64,000 nt of DNA from Batkoa obscura. Taxonomy: Eukaryota > Entomophthoromycota > Entomophthoromycetes > Entomophthorales > Batkoaceae. Of this stretch, positions 1 through 11,788 are shown piece after piece. Under the pieces are notes generated by a model, which saw only the letters and a program-made list of their open reading frames with translations, had not been told where the DNA came from and did no database searches. The stretch lies in contig JASVEC010000056.1 of the NCBI GenBank assembly GCA_030770535.1, positions 92,682-156,681 on the forward strand, in the 5' to 3' direction. Each line of letters opens with the position of its first letter. The stretch's first letter is position 1. A program made the position numbers and the translations under genes.

Positions 1-499
1 ATTGATACGTTTAAAATCTAAAAAGCTGATATTAAAATAATAAGTCACTTCTTGATATAATACCATCGTTTTCTATTTAAATTAGAGCTGAAAAAATTTA
101 ATCTATGCTTCGCAGCATCCATTTTAGGAAGTATTATAATTAACATTTCGATTATCAGATCACTAAAAATAATACTAAAAAACAATACATTTAGCTACCA
201 AAAAACCACAAAAACAGTGCAGTTATATACAATAATGTACAAATGATGAAAATAAAATATACAATAAGACTAAACTAACATATATTAAAATATTAATTTG
301 CATTAAAGCACCCATTCATGGAACATCAAAACTATTATTTTTTTCATTTCGGGTAAACAAACCTCCTATTAGTCTCTGCCCAATTCTGAAATTAATCATA
401 AACAATTATAAAAACCAAGGAATAATTCCAAATAAACTAAATTTCTTATCAAAAAAAATCCTTTTAACACTTTTAAAAAGAAAGCAAAAAAGTTACCGA
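1..499 (+). promoter_or_regulatory. Promoter region of TF copy 1
   Basis: This non-coding stretch resembles the regions upstream of the other TF copies. Shared blocks are a CACCCATT box (about 309-316) and TTTCGGGTAAAC at 347-358, found again as an identical 12-mer at 6412-6423 before copy 3 and as TTTCGGCTAAAT at 11658-11669 before copy 5. A CGG core is the usual half-site of Zn2Cys6 proteins, so autoregulation is possible but inferred. Confidence 0.5.
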
Positions 500-2258
500 A
501 TGCGTCCTCAAAAGAGCTGTATAAGCTGTCATAAGCGTAAACAAAAGTGTGATTTAAGCTATCCATGTAGTCGATGCATTAAAATTGGAGTAGATTGTCA
601 ATATTTAAATCGAAAAGAAGATGTAGTTGAAGATGTTAATACAAAAGACATCGAGAGGTTAGATAAAAAATGGAGTAAAATGGAAGAGTTAGTAGAAAAC
701 TTCAAGTCAATAATAAACTCTCCACCAGAAAGCAATAATTCCAATTCGTCTATTTCGACAATCACAACAAGTGGTAAGATCCCAGAACTAACTATGGACT
801 CTGATAAAATATATAGCTCTAGCCCACAAACAATTGAGTTGACAAATACAAGTAAGAGTGATTTTTTTATAACTAACCATAGATTAAACAAATTTTAGGG
901 ATTGAGCTAGAGCTCATAGATATTTATTTTAAATACCACCATCCGGCTTTGCCATTTTTATGGGAACCACGAGTACGTTCAACTATCAATAATCAAGATT
1001 TAGGGGATCAAACATTGATATCAGCAATATGTACGATTGCTTTAAAAATTCACAACTATTTAAAAAGATTACCATTACTGGAAATTGACGATAACCCTTA
1101 TTATCAACGGACTAGAAGATTATTAGCTAAAGAAAAAAAGCCAAGTTTAAGTGTTTTACAGGCCATGTTATTGCTAGAGTTTATGGAAATGGGGCATTCA
1201 AGGCCATTTAGAGCATTTTGTATTTCAGCGGAAGCTATTAAGTATGCAGCTTTTTTAAATAGCTTTAATAACATAAGTTAATGATTTTTTTAGAATGGGA
1301 CAAATTTTAGGTTTACATAACTTGAATGTTTTAAAGAGTCCATCTGAGTTAACAGAAGCCGAAATTGAGCCTATAAAATGTTGGGTTCATTGTTTATCAT
1401 TGGATATGTTAACTTCACTTTTCTATTCGAAACCAACACATACTCGAAACAATCAGTCGCCTTTAGAAAATAGGTTTATTAGAAACCTGGGAGAAACTTA
1501 TCGCTATAATACACCGGTAAGTTCAAAAAAGATAAGACAGTTATTTAAGTATCAAATTCATTATTTGTTTTCTATAGAGTCGATATGAAAAAGAATATAT
1601 TTATATCCATTTCTTTCATCATATGGTAAAAGTCAAAAGATCCACTTTTTTTGTTAATAGTGTATTACAAAGTGGCAGCTATAATACGAAAGAAGTATAT
1701 ATGAATTTGATACAATTAATTGAAAGTATGAAATTAGATGTCTTTGACCTTTTATATGATTCGAAAATCGTACTGACTTTAGAAGATTGTAAACAGATGG
1801 ATGATTACGCTTTCATTTCTAACCTTACTTTAGCTAGTTTTAAAGCATCTTTCAACTTGCTTGCTAATTATCTTGTTTATAAAGTAAGTGAGCTTGGGGA
1901 TGACGCTGATGTCTTGTTATCAATGGAGCACTATTTAAAAGCTCGATCGGGAAGTATTGAATTGTATAGTTTATTATCACGTTCAGAAGAAAGATATGTT
2001 GCCATAGTGGGTAAAGAACTTGGTAAAGTGATCTATGGGACCCATTTTTGTTATTGTTTGGGGTTGGAAGTGGCTATGCTATGCCATCAAGATGATCCCA
2101 CTTTAGCTTCAAAAAAATTTATCAATCTATGTCTACTTAAACAGCAAGAATTTAGTGTATTTTGGCCTCTTATTAAAAACCCCTTGACCAAAAACCAGAT
2201 GATGAGATTACATATACCTAGTTCTATTGTTCCCCCTACACCAGATTATCATACCTGA
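500..2258 (+). CDS. Zn(II)2Cys6 transcription factor, array copy 1
   Basis: Four exons: 500-851, 899-1241, 1294-1516 and 1578-2258, giving 532 aa. Residues 7-33 form a Gal4-type binuclear zinc cluster (Cys 7, 10, 17, 23, 26, 33; spacing C-x2-C-x6-C-x5-C-x2-C-x6-C). A probable coiled-coil linker follows at about 50-72 (DIERLDKKWSKMEELV). Exons 2 and 3 encode a fungal_trans-type middle homology region, with the family signature AFCISAEAIK-MGQILGLH split by intron 2. It should be a nuclear DNA-binding regulator; targets are unknown. Introns are 46-61 bp, and intron 1 has a clean AACTAAC branch site. The start is fixed because the zinc cluster begins at residue 7, as in all paralogs. Exon 1 and intron 1 are nearly identical to copy 3, unlike the rest of the gene, suggesting gene conversion. 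Confidence 0.9.
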
Positions 2259-2446
2259 AGGTAGCAGAAGTTGGTATATTGTTATACAATTATCGTTATG
2301 CTCTAGTAAACAGGAGCATTGTGGTATCCTTATACTGGGGGATGAGCAGAAGGGCAATTTATTTTTAAAAGTTAGTTATTTATGAAGGGAAGTTGTCAGT
2401 TTTATTGAAATGTTTATTTAAATTGAGTTTTATAGTAAAATAAAAA

Positions 2447-2508
2447 ATATATGAAATATTTTTGGTTTCATTTATTTCTCCATTTTTAAACATATAACTA
2501 ATAAAAAA
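2447..2508 (+). mobile_element. Relic of the 105-bp MITE (left half)
   Basis: Resembles the left half of the element (TTTGGTTTCATT followed by CTCCATTTTTAAA). Similar relics sit at the same place relative to TF copy 3 (about 8487-8560) and, better preserved, after copy 2 (5262-5368). This suggests one insertion that predates the duplications. Confidence 0.4.
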
Positions 2509-2516
2509 TGTCAATG

Positions 2517-2624
2517 ATATGGGGATGTATTTTTTTTGTCTAAGAACTTTACTAACAATCTTTCTGCCCAAATAGCGCTTAAAAAATGGAGAAAGTAATG
2601 AAATCAAAAAAAACATCCCCATAT
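2517..2624 (-). mobile_element. MITE copy, full length
   Basis: About 108 bp, bounded by ATATGGGGATGT and ACATCCCCATAT, with the conserved core AAATAGCGCTTAAAAAATGG. Strand is assigned so that + reads TTAAGCGCTATTTGAG. No coding capacity. Confidence 0.85.
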
Positions 2625-3111
2625 AATGAAACAAAAAATGGTATTCCTATAAAAGTATCATATTTAAAATGACTACGTTTGCAATGTCGATGCTTGAATC
2701 TTAAATTCGGAGAACAGTTTATTCCTTGGTATGTCATTTTCCTTCCCGAATTTGGTTATTGGAGCATTTCAAATTGCTTTGCGCAGTATATTATTTTAGA
2801 AAAGTTTATGATTAAACATACTAGTTATCAGATTAACAAAATAATTTATTAGTAAAAAAAATATGATAAAGATAAATAGTAGTATAGAATAAGGGTATGC
2901 TATAATTTATAGAGAGCATAGAAAAATAAAGCAATTGAAGTTTGCTAAAGCACTCGTTAAAAGAATGTAGCATTTTACTTTTTGAATGAACTACTTTCAA
3001 TCTATTATCACTATCAAAGCTAATGTAAATTATTAAAATCAATTTGTAAATTAGCAAATTTTCTTTTTTTGAAATAGTCAAGAAGTAGCACTTTAAAATA
3101 AAAACAGCCGA

Positions 3112-4849
3112 GTGCATACACAAGAAAGCTATATGAGTTGCCACAAGCGTAAATAAAAGTATAATTTAAGCTCCCTATGTAGTCGATGTATCAAAGTTGG
3201 GGTGCATTGTCAATACTTAAGCTAAAAGGGAGAAGAGGCGGCTGGAGGTATTGGTGCTAAAGATTTTGAATGACTTGATAAAAAATGGTGCAACATCGAA
3301 GAGTTATTGGAAAATTACAAAAATATCATAAAATATACATTAGAAAGCAATAACTCTAATTATATCCTGACAACAGAACCTAATAATGAGATTCCAGAAA
3401 TAAAAACGGGCTCCGTCAAAAGACATTGCTTTAGCCCGCAAACGTTGAAGTTGAAAAATACAAGTAAACAAATCATTTCATTTTATGAAGTTTAATGAAT
3501 TCAATTTTTGAAGTAGAACAAGAGCTTTTAGATATTTATTTCAAATACCACCACTCAGTACAATCTTTTTTACATGAATTAAGGGTATGATCCATCATTC
3601 ATAGTCAAAATTTAGGGAATCAAACATTGATATCTGGAATACGCACAATTGGTATAAAAATCTGCAATTATTTAGAGTGTTTATCATTGTTAGATATAGA
3701 TGATAGTTCGTATTATCAAAATGCTAGAAAACCTTTAAGCAAAAGAAAAGAACCAAGTTTAAGTGTTCTACAGACTATGTTGTTACTAGAGCTTATAGAA
3801 ATGAGGGATTCAAGGGCATTTAAAGTGCTTTGGTTATCCACAGAAGTTATTAAGTATGCGATTTTTTTAGTAATTTTAATAACAAGTATAATTTTTCAGA
3901 ATTAGGAGAATTTTAGGTTTGCATACTTAAATATTTTAAAGAATTCATCTAAGTTAACAAAAACCAAAGTTGAGACTATAAAGTCCTGGGTTTACTGTTT
4001 ATCAATAAATGTATTAACTTCTTTGTTTCATTTCAAACCGCCCCACAATCCAAACAACGAGTCATTTTTAGATATCACTTTTATTAAAGATTTAAGAGAA
4101 TTGTATAAACATATCATATCGATAATTAAAACAATAACAATAACTTTATTTTTGTAGCAATAATAATTTTATAAGCCTGTAAAGAAAAAGAACGTTTGTT
4201 CATCCACCTTTTATACTACATATTCAAGCCGAAAAGCTCGACATTTTGGAACAACGATGCTTTACAAAACGAAAATTATGACACTAAGGAAATTTATAAA
4301 AAACTGATCGAATTAACAGAAGGTGTGAGATTATTTATTCTGAAAATTTAGTTTAGACTGAAAATGGGGTATTGAATACAACCTATGATATCACTATTGA
4401 AGATAACATTTTTATATCAAACCTCATATTAGCAATATTTAAATTAGTTCTTAACTTACATGTTAATTTTTTCATATACGAAGTTATCAAGTCTGGAAAT
4501 GGAGACAGTTTTTTATTATTCATGGAACACTATTTCCAAGTCGGTTTAGGTAGCATTAAATCATGTGAGCTGTTGGCACTTACCGAAAAAAGATATGATT
4601 GTATATTACCCAATAATTTCAATAAAATAATCTATGGCTCTCATTTTTTTTATTGCTTAGGCTTGGAAATAGCTATACTTTACCATCAATCAGATTCTAG
4701 TGTTTATCCCAAAAAAATTATTTCTAAATGTTAAAAAAAACAATTTGGTGCATTCCGGTCTTTTATTAAGCTCTTTAACGAAAAGTTGGATAATGAAGGT
4801 ATATATACCTAGTTTCATCGTCTCTCTTATATTAGATTATAACGCTTAA
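3112..4849 (+). pseudogene. Decayed Zn2Cys6 transcription factor, array copy 2
   Basis: Aligns with the paralogs from start to stop but cannot be expressed as a regulator. The start codon position reads GTG (3112), the first zinc-cluster Cys codons are changed to Tyr or lost, and in-frame stops occur in the zinc-cluster segment. The middle region (about 3627-3890) and C-terminal part (about 4372-4730) remain recognisable, for example the FYCLGLEIAILYHQSDS segment. Divergence from the other copies is greater than among the intact ones, so it lost function long ago. Former intron positions can still be traced. Confidence 0.85.
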
Positions 4850-5261
4850 TTAGATATGCTAGTTAAAGGTTTACCGTGTTATCGCTATTATATTAACCCA
4901 AAAGCAATGGATAGCAGGAATATCTATTCATATAAGGCCTTTTTTTAGAGTGATGTGTTGTTAATTGCTTATGTAAAGTGCGCTTACTATCGTAAAAATA
5001 AAATGTAAAGGATACTGACCAAGGTAACAACTGCTTTTTTGGCAGCATTGATTTTTATGGAGCAAATCGCTAATTAATCTTAAAATAAAAGCCCTAGTCC
5101 CAACCTGGTCTTATCGAAAGTTTATAATAGTTGGTTTTTAAATCAAATTACTAGGTATTTCTAGAATAGCTTTCTTTTTTGGGCAGAAATGATGGCAGGG
5201 AATTCATAGACTATAGCAAGAAATCCAATTTTATAAATTAATAAATACTTAATTTTCAATA

Positions 5262-5368
5262 AATGTTGATGTTTTTTTTGGTTTCATTACTTTTTCCATT
5301 TTTTAAGCCCTATTTGAGCGGAAAAATTATTACTAAAATTCATAAACACAAAAATACATCCTCAAATA
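5262..5368 (+). mobile_element. MITE copy, worn ends
   Basis: Interior is close to consensus (GGTTTCATTACTTTTTCC, TTTGAGCGGAAA, AAACACAAAAATACATCC), but the left terminal repeat is degraded. Located downstream of decayed TF copy 2. Confidence 0.7.
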
Positions 5369-5794
5369 GTCTGTTAATATTTTAAAAACATTTGATTAAA
5401 AAAATAACTTTAGCTTCTTACGATTAATAAGATACTGCTTATCTTTAAAAAAAAATTCAATAAGACAGCTATCTAGTTAAATAGATTCACTTTTTCAGGC
5501 TAAGTTTTATTTTTTTGCTTAGAATTTATTTTAGTTATATCAATTCAATCAAGGATTAATTTTTAATTAATAGCCTTTTAACTAAGGTTTGCCCAAAAAA
5601 AGAAACTTTGGGAATATCTAATTTTTATATAAACCTTTATCTAAAATAGGACTTTTTTACAATGAAAAGGCACTACTTACCTGGCTAATATCTTATACTC
5701 TGTGTTAAGTAATATAGTGAAATAAAACAGACTAAATAAATAGAAAAAGGCACATTTCATAGATATAGTTATAAGATAGTATCTATATTCAATC

Positions 5795-5847
5795 TTCCCA
5801 ACTCTCTTTTAAGTTTAAATGAAATGATGGTAGTTCTAAAATACAGA
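5795..5847 (-). pseudogene. Possible BolA exon-3 relic
   Basis: On the minus strand an AG acceptor is followed by a short frame TTIISFKLK, resembling VTIVSSEFKGK of the intact BolA gene (exon 3, 14522-14555). Its place downstream of a TF copy matches the better relic at 11208-11440. Weak by itself. Confidence 0.3.
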
Positions 5848-6544
5848 CAAATAAATTGCTAAATAGTTTCATATTTTTGAAAGTAAACAAATACCTCGTT
5901 AATGCATTTACTTACTAGTCAACCCTTGCCTGTAATTCTAAGCAAGTAGCTGTGGGAAATATTTGCAGTTATAATTTTTTTTAGCATTCTTCTGGCTAAA
6001 AAGATTTGTCAAAAAAATCTTGAAACAATAACAACAATTGAATATAGACTACATATTTAATAACGAATTGTCAGCATCTATCAAGAATAGTTGATAAATA
6101 TTAAAATGAAAGAATATTTTGTTCCTTGATATGACATTATCCTTGTTAAGTTTAAATTCAATCAAGAAATTTCGTTGTTCTGCACCACATCTTTTAAAAA
6201 TTTATAGTTATATTAATCATCAAATTGTAAAAACAATTATTAGCAAGAAAGTAATTAGAGGTAAGTAAGTATATGGATGGTATAAGAGTATACTATGATT
6301 CATAAAGAGCTCAATAAAAAAAATATTATATAAAGCAAAGGAAAACTAATTGTTGTACTAAATATACAAAATTTCCTAAAACACCCATTTAAATAACATT
6401 GTTCGTTTATTTTTCGGGTAAACTAAATTACTTTCAGTTTATTCTCGCTTATAAAATCAATATAAACAACTGAAAAATTTTAATTGTAATTTATCGATTT
6501 ATACAAAGTAACCAACAAACAGCACATTAAAACAAAATCACCAA

Positions 6545-8310
6545 ATGCGTCCTCAAAAGAGCTGTATAAGCTGTCATAAGCGTAAACAAAAGTGTGATTT
6601 AAGCTATCCATGTAGTCGATGCATTAAAATTGGAGTAGATTGTCAATATTTAAATCAAAAAGATGTAGTTGAAGATATTAATGCGGAAGACATCAAGAGG
6701 TTAGATAAAAAATGGAGTAAAATGGAAGAGTTAGTAGAAAACTTCAAGTCAATAATAAACTCTCCACCAGAAAGCAATAATTCCAATTCGTCTATTTCGA
6801 CAATCACAACAAGTGGTAAGATCCCAGAACTAACTATGGACTCTGATAAAATATATAGCTCTAGCCCACAAACAATTGAGTTGACAAATACAAGTAAGAG
6901 TGATTTTTTTATAACTAACCATAGATTAAACAAATTTTAGGGATTGAGCTAGAGCTCATAGATATTTATTTTAAATACCACCATCCCGCATTGCCTTTTC
7001 TATGTGAATCTAGGGTGCGCGCATTATATAGTAGTCAGGATTTAGGAGATCAAATATTGATATCATCAATCTGTGCAATTTCTTTAAAAATTCACAACTA
7101 TTTAAAAAGATTACCATTACTGGAAATTGACGATAACCCTTATTATCAGCATACTAGAAAACTATTAATTGAAAAAAAGGGCCCAAGTTTAAGTGTTTTA
7201 CAAGCTATGTTATTGCTAGAGTTTATGGAAATGGGACACTCAAGGCCATTTAGAGCATTTTGTATTTCAGCGGAAGCTATCAAGTAGGCAAATTCTTTTA
7301 AGTAGTTTTGATAACATAATACTTTTTTTAGAATTGGTCATATTTTAGGGCTACATAACTTAGATACTACTAAAAACCCATCCGAGTTAACAGAAGCTGA
7401 AATGGAATCAAGTAAATGTTGGTCTTATTGTTTATCAATGGATATTTTAATTTCTTTGTTTCATTCTAAACCGTCCCACACTCCAAATAATGGGTCACCT
7501 TTAGAAAGTACTACTATTAAAGATCTGGGAGAGATATGTAAACATATTACGCCGGTAAGTAGGATAATATAGTGCTAAATTCATAGCAAAAGTAATAATA
7601 AATTATAGGGTCGTAAAGAGAAAGAATATTTTTTTATTCAGTTTTTCCATCACATGGTAAAATTGAAAAGCTCGACCGTTTGGATCAATAACGTTCTACA
7701 AAGTGGAAACTATAATAGCAAAGAAATTTATAAACAATTGCTAGAATTACAAGAGGTCATGAAGCTAGGGTATTTCCAATTCTCGATTCAAACAGAAGAT
7801 GAGGTGTTAAACACAATCCATGATATTACTATTGATGATAATACCTTTATATCAAGCCTTGTTTTAGCAACCTTTAAATTGCTACTCAGTTTATTTACAA
7901 ACTTTCTCATATACAAAATAGCTGAGTTTGGGGATGAAGATGATATTTTAAAATCCATTGAACACCACTCCCAAGCCCGTTCAGACAGCATCAAGCTATA
8001 TAGACTATTAATGCTTACCGAAGAAAGATATACTCAACTGTTATCCAAGGATCTCAACAAAATAGCCTATGGCTCTCATTTTTGCTTTTGTTTAGGGTTG
8101 GAAATTGCTATGCTTTGTCATCAATCCGATACTACTGCTAGCTCTAAAAATTTCATTACTAAATGTAAAATAAAACAGCAAGAGTTTAGCGTGTTTTGGC
8201 CCCTTATTAAAAACCCTTTAACCAAAAACCAGATGATGAGGGTACATGTACCTAGTTCAATTGTCCCTTCTACACTCGATCATTTTGATCAAGATGTGGT
8301 AAGAGATTAG
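6545..8310 (+). CDS. Zn(II)2Cys6 transcription factor, array copy 3
   Basis: Exons 6545-6893, 6941-7283, 7332-7554 and 7609-8310 join to 538 aa. The zinc cluster is identical to copy 1. Exon 2 (343 bp) and exon 3 (223 bp) have exactly the lengths seen in the other intact plus-strand copies. Exon 3 opens with KIGHILGLHNL, where copy 1 has Met for Ile. Exon 1 is nearly identical to copy 1 apart from a small variable patch near 6652-6700, and intron 1 is the same base for base. Similarity drops abruptly after about 6987. The C-terminus (FSVFWPLIKNPLTKNQMM) is the best conserved part of the last exon across the family. Intact and presumably functional. Confidence 0.9.
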
Positions 8311-9091
8311 CGCATTGTTGTCTTAATAACATTATATTACAAAATTAAAAAATATGACGTTATCCTGAATTGGGGGATTAGTAGAAGGATAGCTTTATAA
8401 GATGAGAAGATTATTTCGTGAATATTAATTATTACACTTGTTAGAGTATTTATTTAATTTAAGTTTATTATAGTAAAACAAAATATATATTGGAATGTCT
8501 CTCTTATTTTCGTTTATTTGTTCATTTTTTATAGACAAATTGAGAAAAGCTATAAATAAAGCAATGAAACAGAAAATGGCATTTTCTCATAAAGAAATCG
8601 CCTGATATAAATTACTAATATTTGGCGTTAATAAGCTAAAAATTCGATATCGGGAGAACAACTTCTATCTCGGTAAGGTATTCTTCTTCCCAAGTTTGAA
8701 GTCGAATGAACTTTTTTATTCTATTCTCCACAGCACACTATTTTGAGTATTATAATTTGACGTGTTGATTGTTAGATTAATAAAAATAATATACTAATAA
8801 AGCATCGACTATATAAATAATATGATAATATGATAATATAGCATTATCTATTCTATAACTAAATCATAAAGGTATAAATTCTACAAAATAAACGCAAAAA
8901 TCAAATACAAAAGTTAATAAAGTTTATGAAAGCACTAGTTAAAGATTAAAGTTTTTGCTGCCACCTCGTAAAAACTTTCGTTTGTTTTATTTTTAACTTC
9001 AGAATTGTCATCAAACAATTAAATCATATTAGTACAATAGCCATTCTTTTTAGACAAACTATCAACTAACAATACATATAAAAAACACCAA
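8311..9091. promoter_or_regulatory. Spacer and promoter region of TF copy 4
   Basis: Shared 3' flank (GGGGGAT box near 8373), a MITE relic at about 8487-8560, then from about 8650 a block also found upstream of copies 2 and 3, containing GGAGAACA and a pyrimidine-rich TTCTTCCC segment. Confidence 0.5.
8487..8560 (+). mobile_element. Relic of the 105-bp MITE (left half)
   Basis: ATAT-TGGAATGT followed by TTCATTTTTTATAG and AATTGAG keeps the order of the element but is heavily mutated. Same relative position as the relic at 2447-2508. Confidence 0.35.
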
Positions 9092-10837
9092 ATGCGTCCA
9101 CAGAAGAGCTGTACAAGCTGTTACAAGCGTAAGCAAAAATGTGATTTGACTTACCCTTGTGCCCGATGCATCAAGATTGGGGCAACTTGCCAGTATTTGA
9201 ACCAAAATGAAAAGCATGCAATTGGATATATCAATACAAAAGACATTGAGAGGTTAGAAAAAAAATGGAATATGGTAGAAGTGCTAGCACAAAATCTTAA
9301 ATCCATTATAGAAGGTAACAATCGATACCCTTCCATCTCATCAATAACAATGAATCGTAAGATGCCAGAGTTAATAATGAATCTAGGCAAAAGACAAAAC
9401 TTTAGTCCGTATGTTGTCAAGTTGTGTAATACAAGTAAAAATAGAATAGTTTATTTAATATTCATTTATCAATCTTAAATTTTAGGAATTGAGCAAGAAC
9501 TTTTAAATATTTATTTCAAATACCATCACCCCACACAACCTTTTTTAAACGAATTCCGAGTGCGTTCCATGATTTTTAGCCAAGAGTTAGAGGATCGAAT
9601 ATTGCTATCAGCAATATGTGCAATTGCTTTAAAAATTTATAATTATTTAAAACGTTTACCACTGTTAGAGATTGACAATAATCCTTATTATCAATATACT
9701 AAGAAGTTTTTAAGTAAAAGAAAAGAACCAAGTTTGAATGTTTTACAAGCTATGATGCTGCTGATATTTATGGAAATGGGACATTCAAGGCCATTTAAAG
9801 CGTTTTGCTTATCCACAGAAGCTATTAAGTATGCGATTTTTTAGTAGTTAATAACGTGAGATTATAATTTTTTAGGATTGGACAGATTTTGGGTTTACAT
9901 AACTTAAATGTTAATCAAAGTCCATTTGAATTAACAGATACTGAAATGGAATCAATAAAATCTTGGGTTCATTGTTTAACTTTGGACACATTGACTAGTT
10001 TATTTCAATCAAAACCGTCTCATTTTAAAAATAACGAATCGTTATTAAAAAATACCATTAATAAAGAATTGGAAGGATTATATATGCTCATATTACCGGT
10101 AAGTAGAATAACAGTGACACTAGATTTATAATTATAGTAACAATATTTTGTAGTGTCATAAAGAAAAAGAATATTTATTTGTTCATTCTTTTCATTATAT
10201 GGTGAAGTTAAAAAGTTCAATAATTTGGATTAATAATGCTTTACAAAGTGGAAGTTATAGTATCAAACAAGTTTATTATGAACTACTTGGATTAATACAA
10301 GCCATGGAATTAGCGTTTTTTCAACACTCAATCCAAATGGAAGATGAAGTATTAAATATGGTTCATGATATCACTATTGATGATAGTACTTTTATATCAA
10401 ACCTTGTTTTAGCTGCCTTAAAAATATCATTTAGTTTATTTGTTAATTTTCTGATATACAAAGTAACTGAGCTTGGGGATGAAGCTGATTCTATAATATC
10501 TATTGAATATCGCTCAAAAGCATATCTAGATAGTATTAAATTATACCAGTTATTAAGTCTAACAGAAAAAAGATATTGTACTCTGCTATCTAAGGATTTC
10601 AGTAAAGTAATTTATGGCTCAGATTTTTGTTATTGTTTAGGGTTAGAAATTGCTATACTTTGTCATCAGTCGGACACTACTACCTCCTCTAAAAGTTTCG
10701 CTGTTGAGTGTCAAAAAATACAGCATGAGTTTAGCGTCTTCTGGCCTTTAATTCAAAATCCTTTGACGAAAAGCCAAATGATGAAAGTGCATGTACCCGA
10801 TTCAATTGTACCCCCTACTCCTAATTATAACACATGA
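9092..10837 (+). CDS. Zn(II)2Cys6 transcription factor, array copy 4
   Basis: Exons 9092-9434, 9486-9828, 9876-10098 and 10154-10837 give 530 aa. The zinc cluster is CTSCYKRKQKC followed by DLTYPCARC, with all six Cys present. The linker is shorter than in copy 1. Exon 4 starts CHKEKEYLFVHSFHYMVKLK, as in copy 5. The middle homology region (LLSAICAIALK, KAFCLSTEAIK-IGQILGLH) is intact. It differs from copies 1 and 3 throughout, with no sign of recent conversion. A BolA fragment lies downstream in convergent orientation. Confidence 0.9.
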
Positions 10838-11207
10838 TTATTTATGCTAGTTATTCGTACTTTTTGTTTTGTTGCTTGGCTTATATACCAATTAAAAGTT
10901 TTATAGCTTTGCTACTGCGTTGTTTTGAAAATAACGTATATTATCCTTAAGCTGGGGGATAAATAAAAAACGGTTTCTTAATCTAAAAGACTATGTTGTA
11001 AAGAGTAGTTATCAGCCTACATAATATATTTATCTAAATCGATTTAGTAAAATTAATACAATGTTATTTTTGTTAGTATCATTATTGAACTTATAACTTT
11101 GATAAAATCGCTTCTATTTTATAGACCTTTAAATGGCAATGATGTGTTAATGAAAACCAAAACCCTTACTACAACTCAGATGATTTTATAACATCAAAAC
11201 CAGTCTT
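10838..11207. other. 3' flank of TF copy 4
   Basis: Contains the shared GGGGGAT box (about 10952) and AT-rich sequence that may include a very worn MITE relic near 11060-11130. No gene seen. Confidence 0.4.
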
Positions 11208-11440
11208 CTCCCTCTTCAAACTTCTTCTAAAGCTCTAATTGTAAATTGTAAAGTATGCGCTTTTCTTTCTTCCAGCTCATATTCAAAATTGTAGACATCA
11301 TTTTATGACATTGCATCAAGCTTATTTATAAATTGAGAAATACGAAAGTTTCTGAATTTAGTTATGATTTTCTCAAATTGTATCTCAATCTTCTTACCTT
11401 CCCATCAAATTCAGTCAACATGATGGCAACTTTAAAATAT
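11208..11440 (-). pseudogene. Truncated BolA-family pseudogene
   Basis: Minus-strand relic of the last two exons of the BolA gene found intact at 14333-14947. The exon-3 part (about 11440-11394) reads AIMLTEFDGK and ends in a GTAAG donor. The exon-4 part (about 11321-11208) reads EYELEERKAHTLQF and ends in LEEV-stop, against EEEMQDGKVHALQL and LEEV-stop in the intact gene. Exons 1-2, with the invariant His region, are absent. It lies downstream of and convergent to TF copy 4, just as the intact gene does to copy 5, so it probably arrived with the TF duplication. Confidence 0.7.
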
Positions 11441-11788
11441 AAACGAAGAAATAAATAGGTTTTTCATTTCGCTTCAAAATAAAATGTATATATTTTTATA
11501 AAATAAACTTCTTGACTAGCCTCATACCATAATAATGTGATATAATTTATAAAAAATATAAAAAAGAAGATTGTATAAAGTAAAACGGAACTAATCGTGG
11601 TATTAAAGCTACGAAAGTCTGCCAAAGTACCTATCCAAAAGATGTTAAAGATCATTTTTCGGCTAAATTGCTTTATTTTTTATTCCTAATTCCAGAATTA
11701 GTCATAAGCAATTAATCCCAATTTAAATTGTAATCTACTAAACTTCACTTTTAAAAAATAGTCAACTAAACTGAAATTAAATTGTTCA
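11441..11788 (+). promoter_or_regulatory. Promoter region of TF copy 5
   Basis: Shares the TTTTTCGG(C/G)TAAA box (11658-11669) and a following CAGAATTAGTCATAA segment with the copy 1 promoter. Confidence 0.5.

Larger units (their letters stand above)
2259..3111. other. Spacer between TF copies 1 and 2
   Basis: Contains a conserved 3' flank (a GGGGGAT box near 2337 that recurs after copies 3 and 4), a MITE relic at about 2447-2508, a full MITE at 2517-2624, and from about 2700 the ancestral promoter of the decayed copy 2. The open frames here on the minus strand run through the MITE and look random. Confidence 0.6.
4850..6544. other. Long spacer between TF copies 2 and 3
   Basis: No intact gene. 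Holds a worn MITE (5262-5368), a possible BolA exon relic (about 5795-5847) and, from about 6090, the conserved promoter block of copy 3 including TTTCGGGTAAAC at 6412-6423. Confidence 0.6.

Noticed and set aside
598-891. Minus-strand open frame of 97 codons, repeated at 6655-6933 and 9151-9420
   Set aside because: Antisense shadow of the zinc-cluster exon of TF copies; it is conserved only because the sense strand is.
2380-2634. Small frames running through MITEs (also 24673-24963, 43970-44200, 44821-45018, 58928-59185)
   Set aside because: The element's AT-rich interior is open by chance; frames differ between copies and none is shared by the family.
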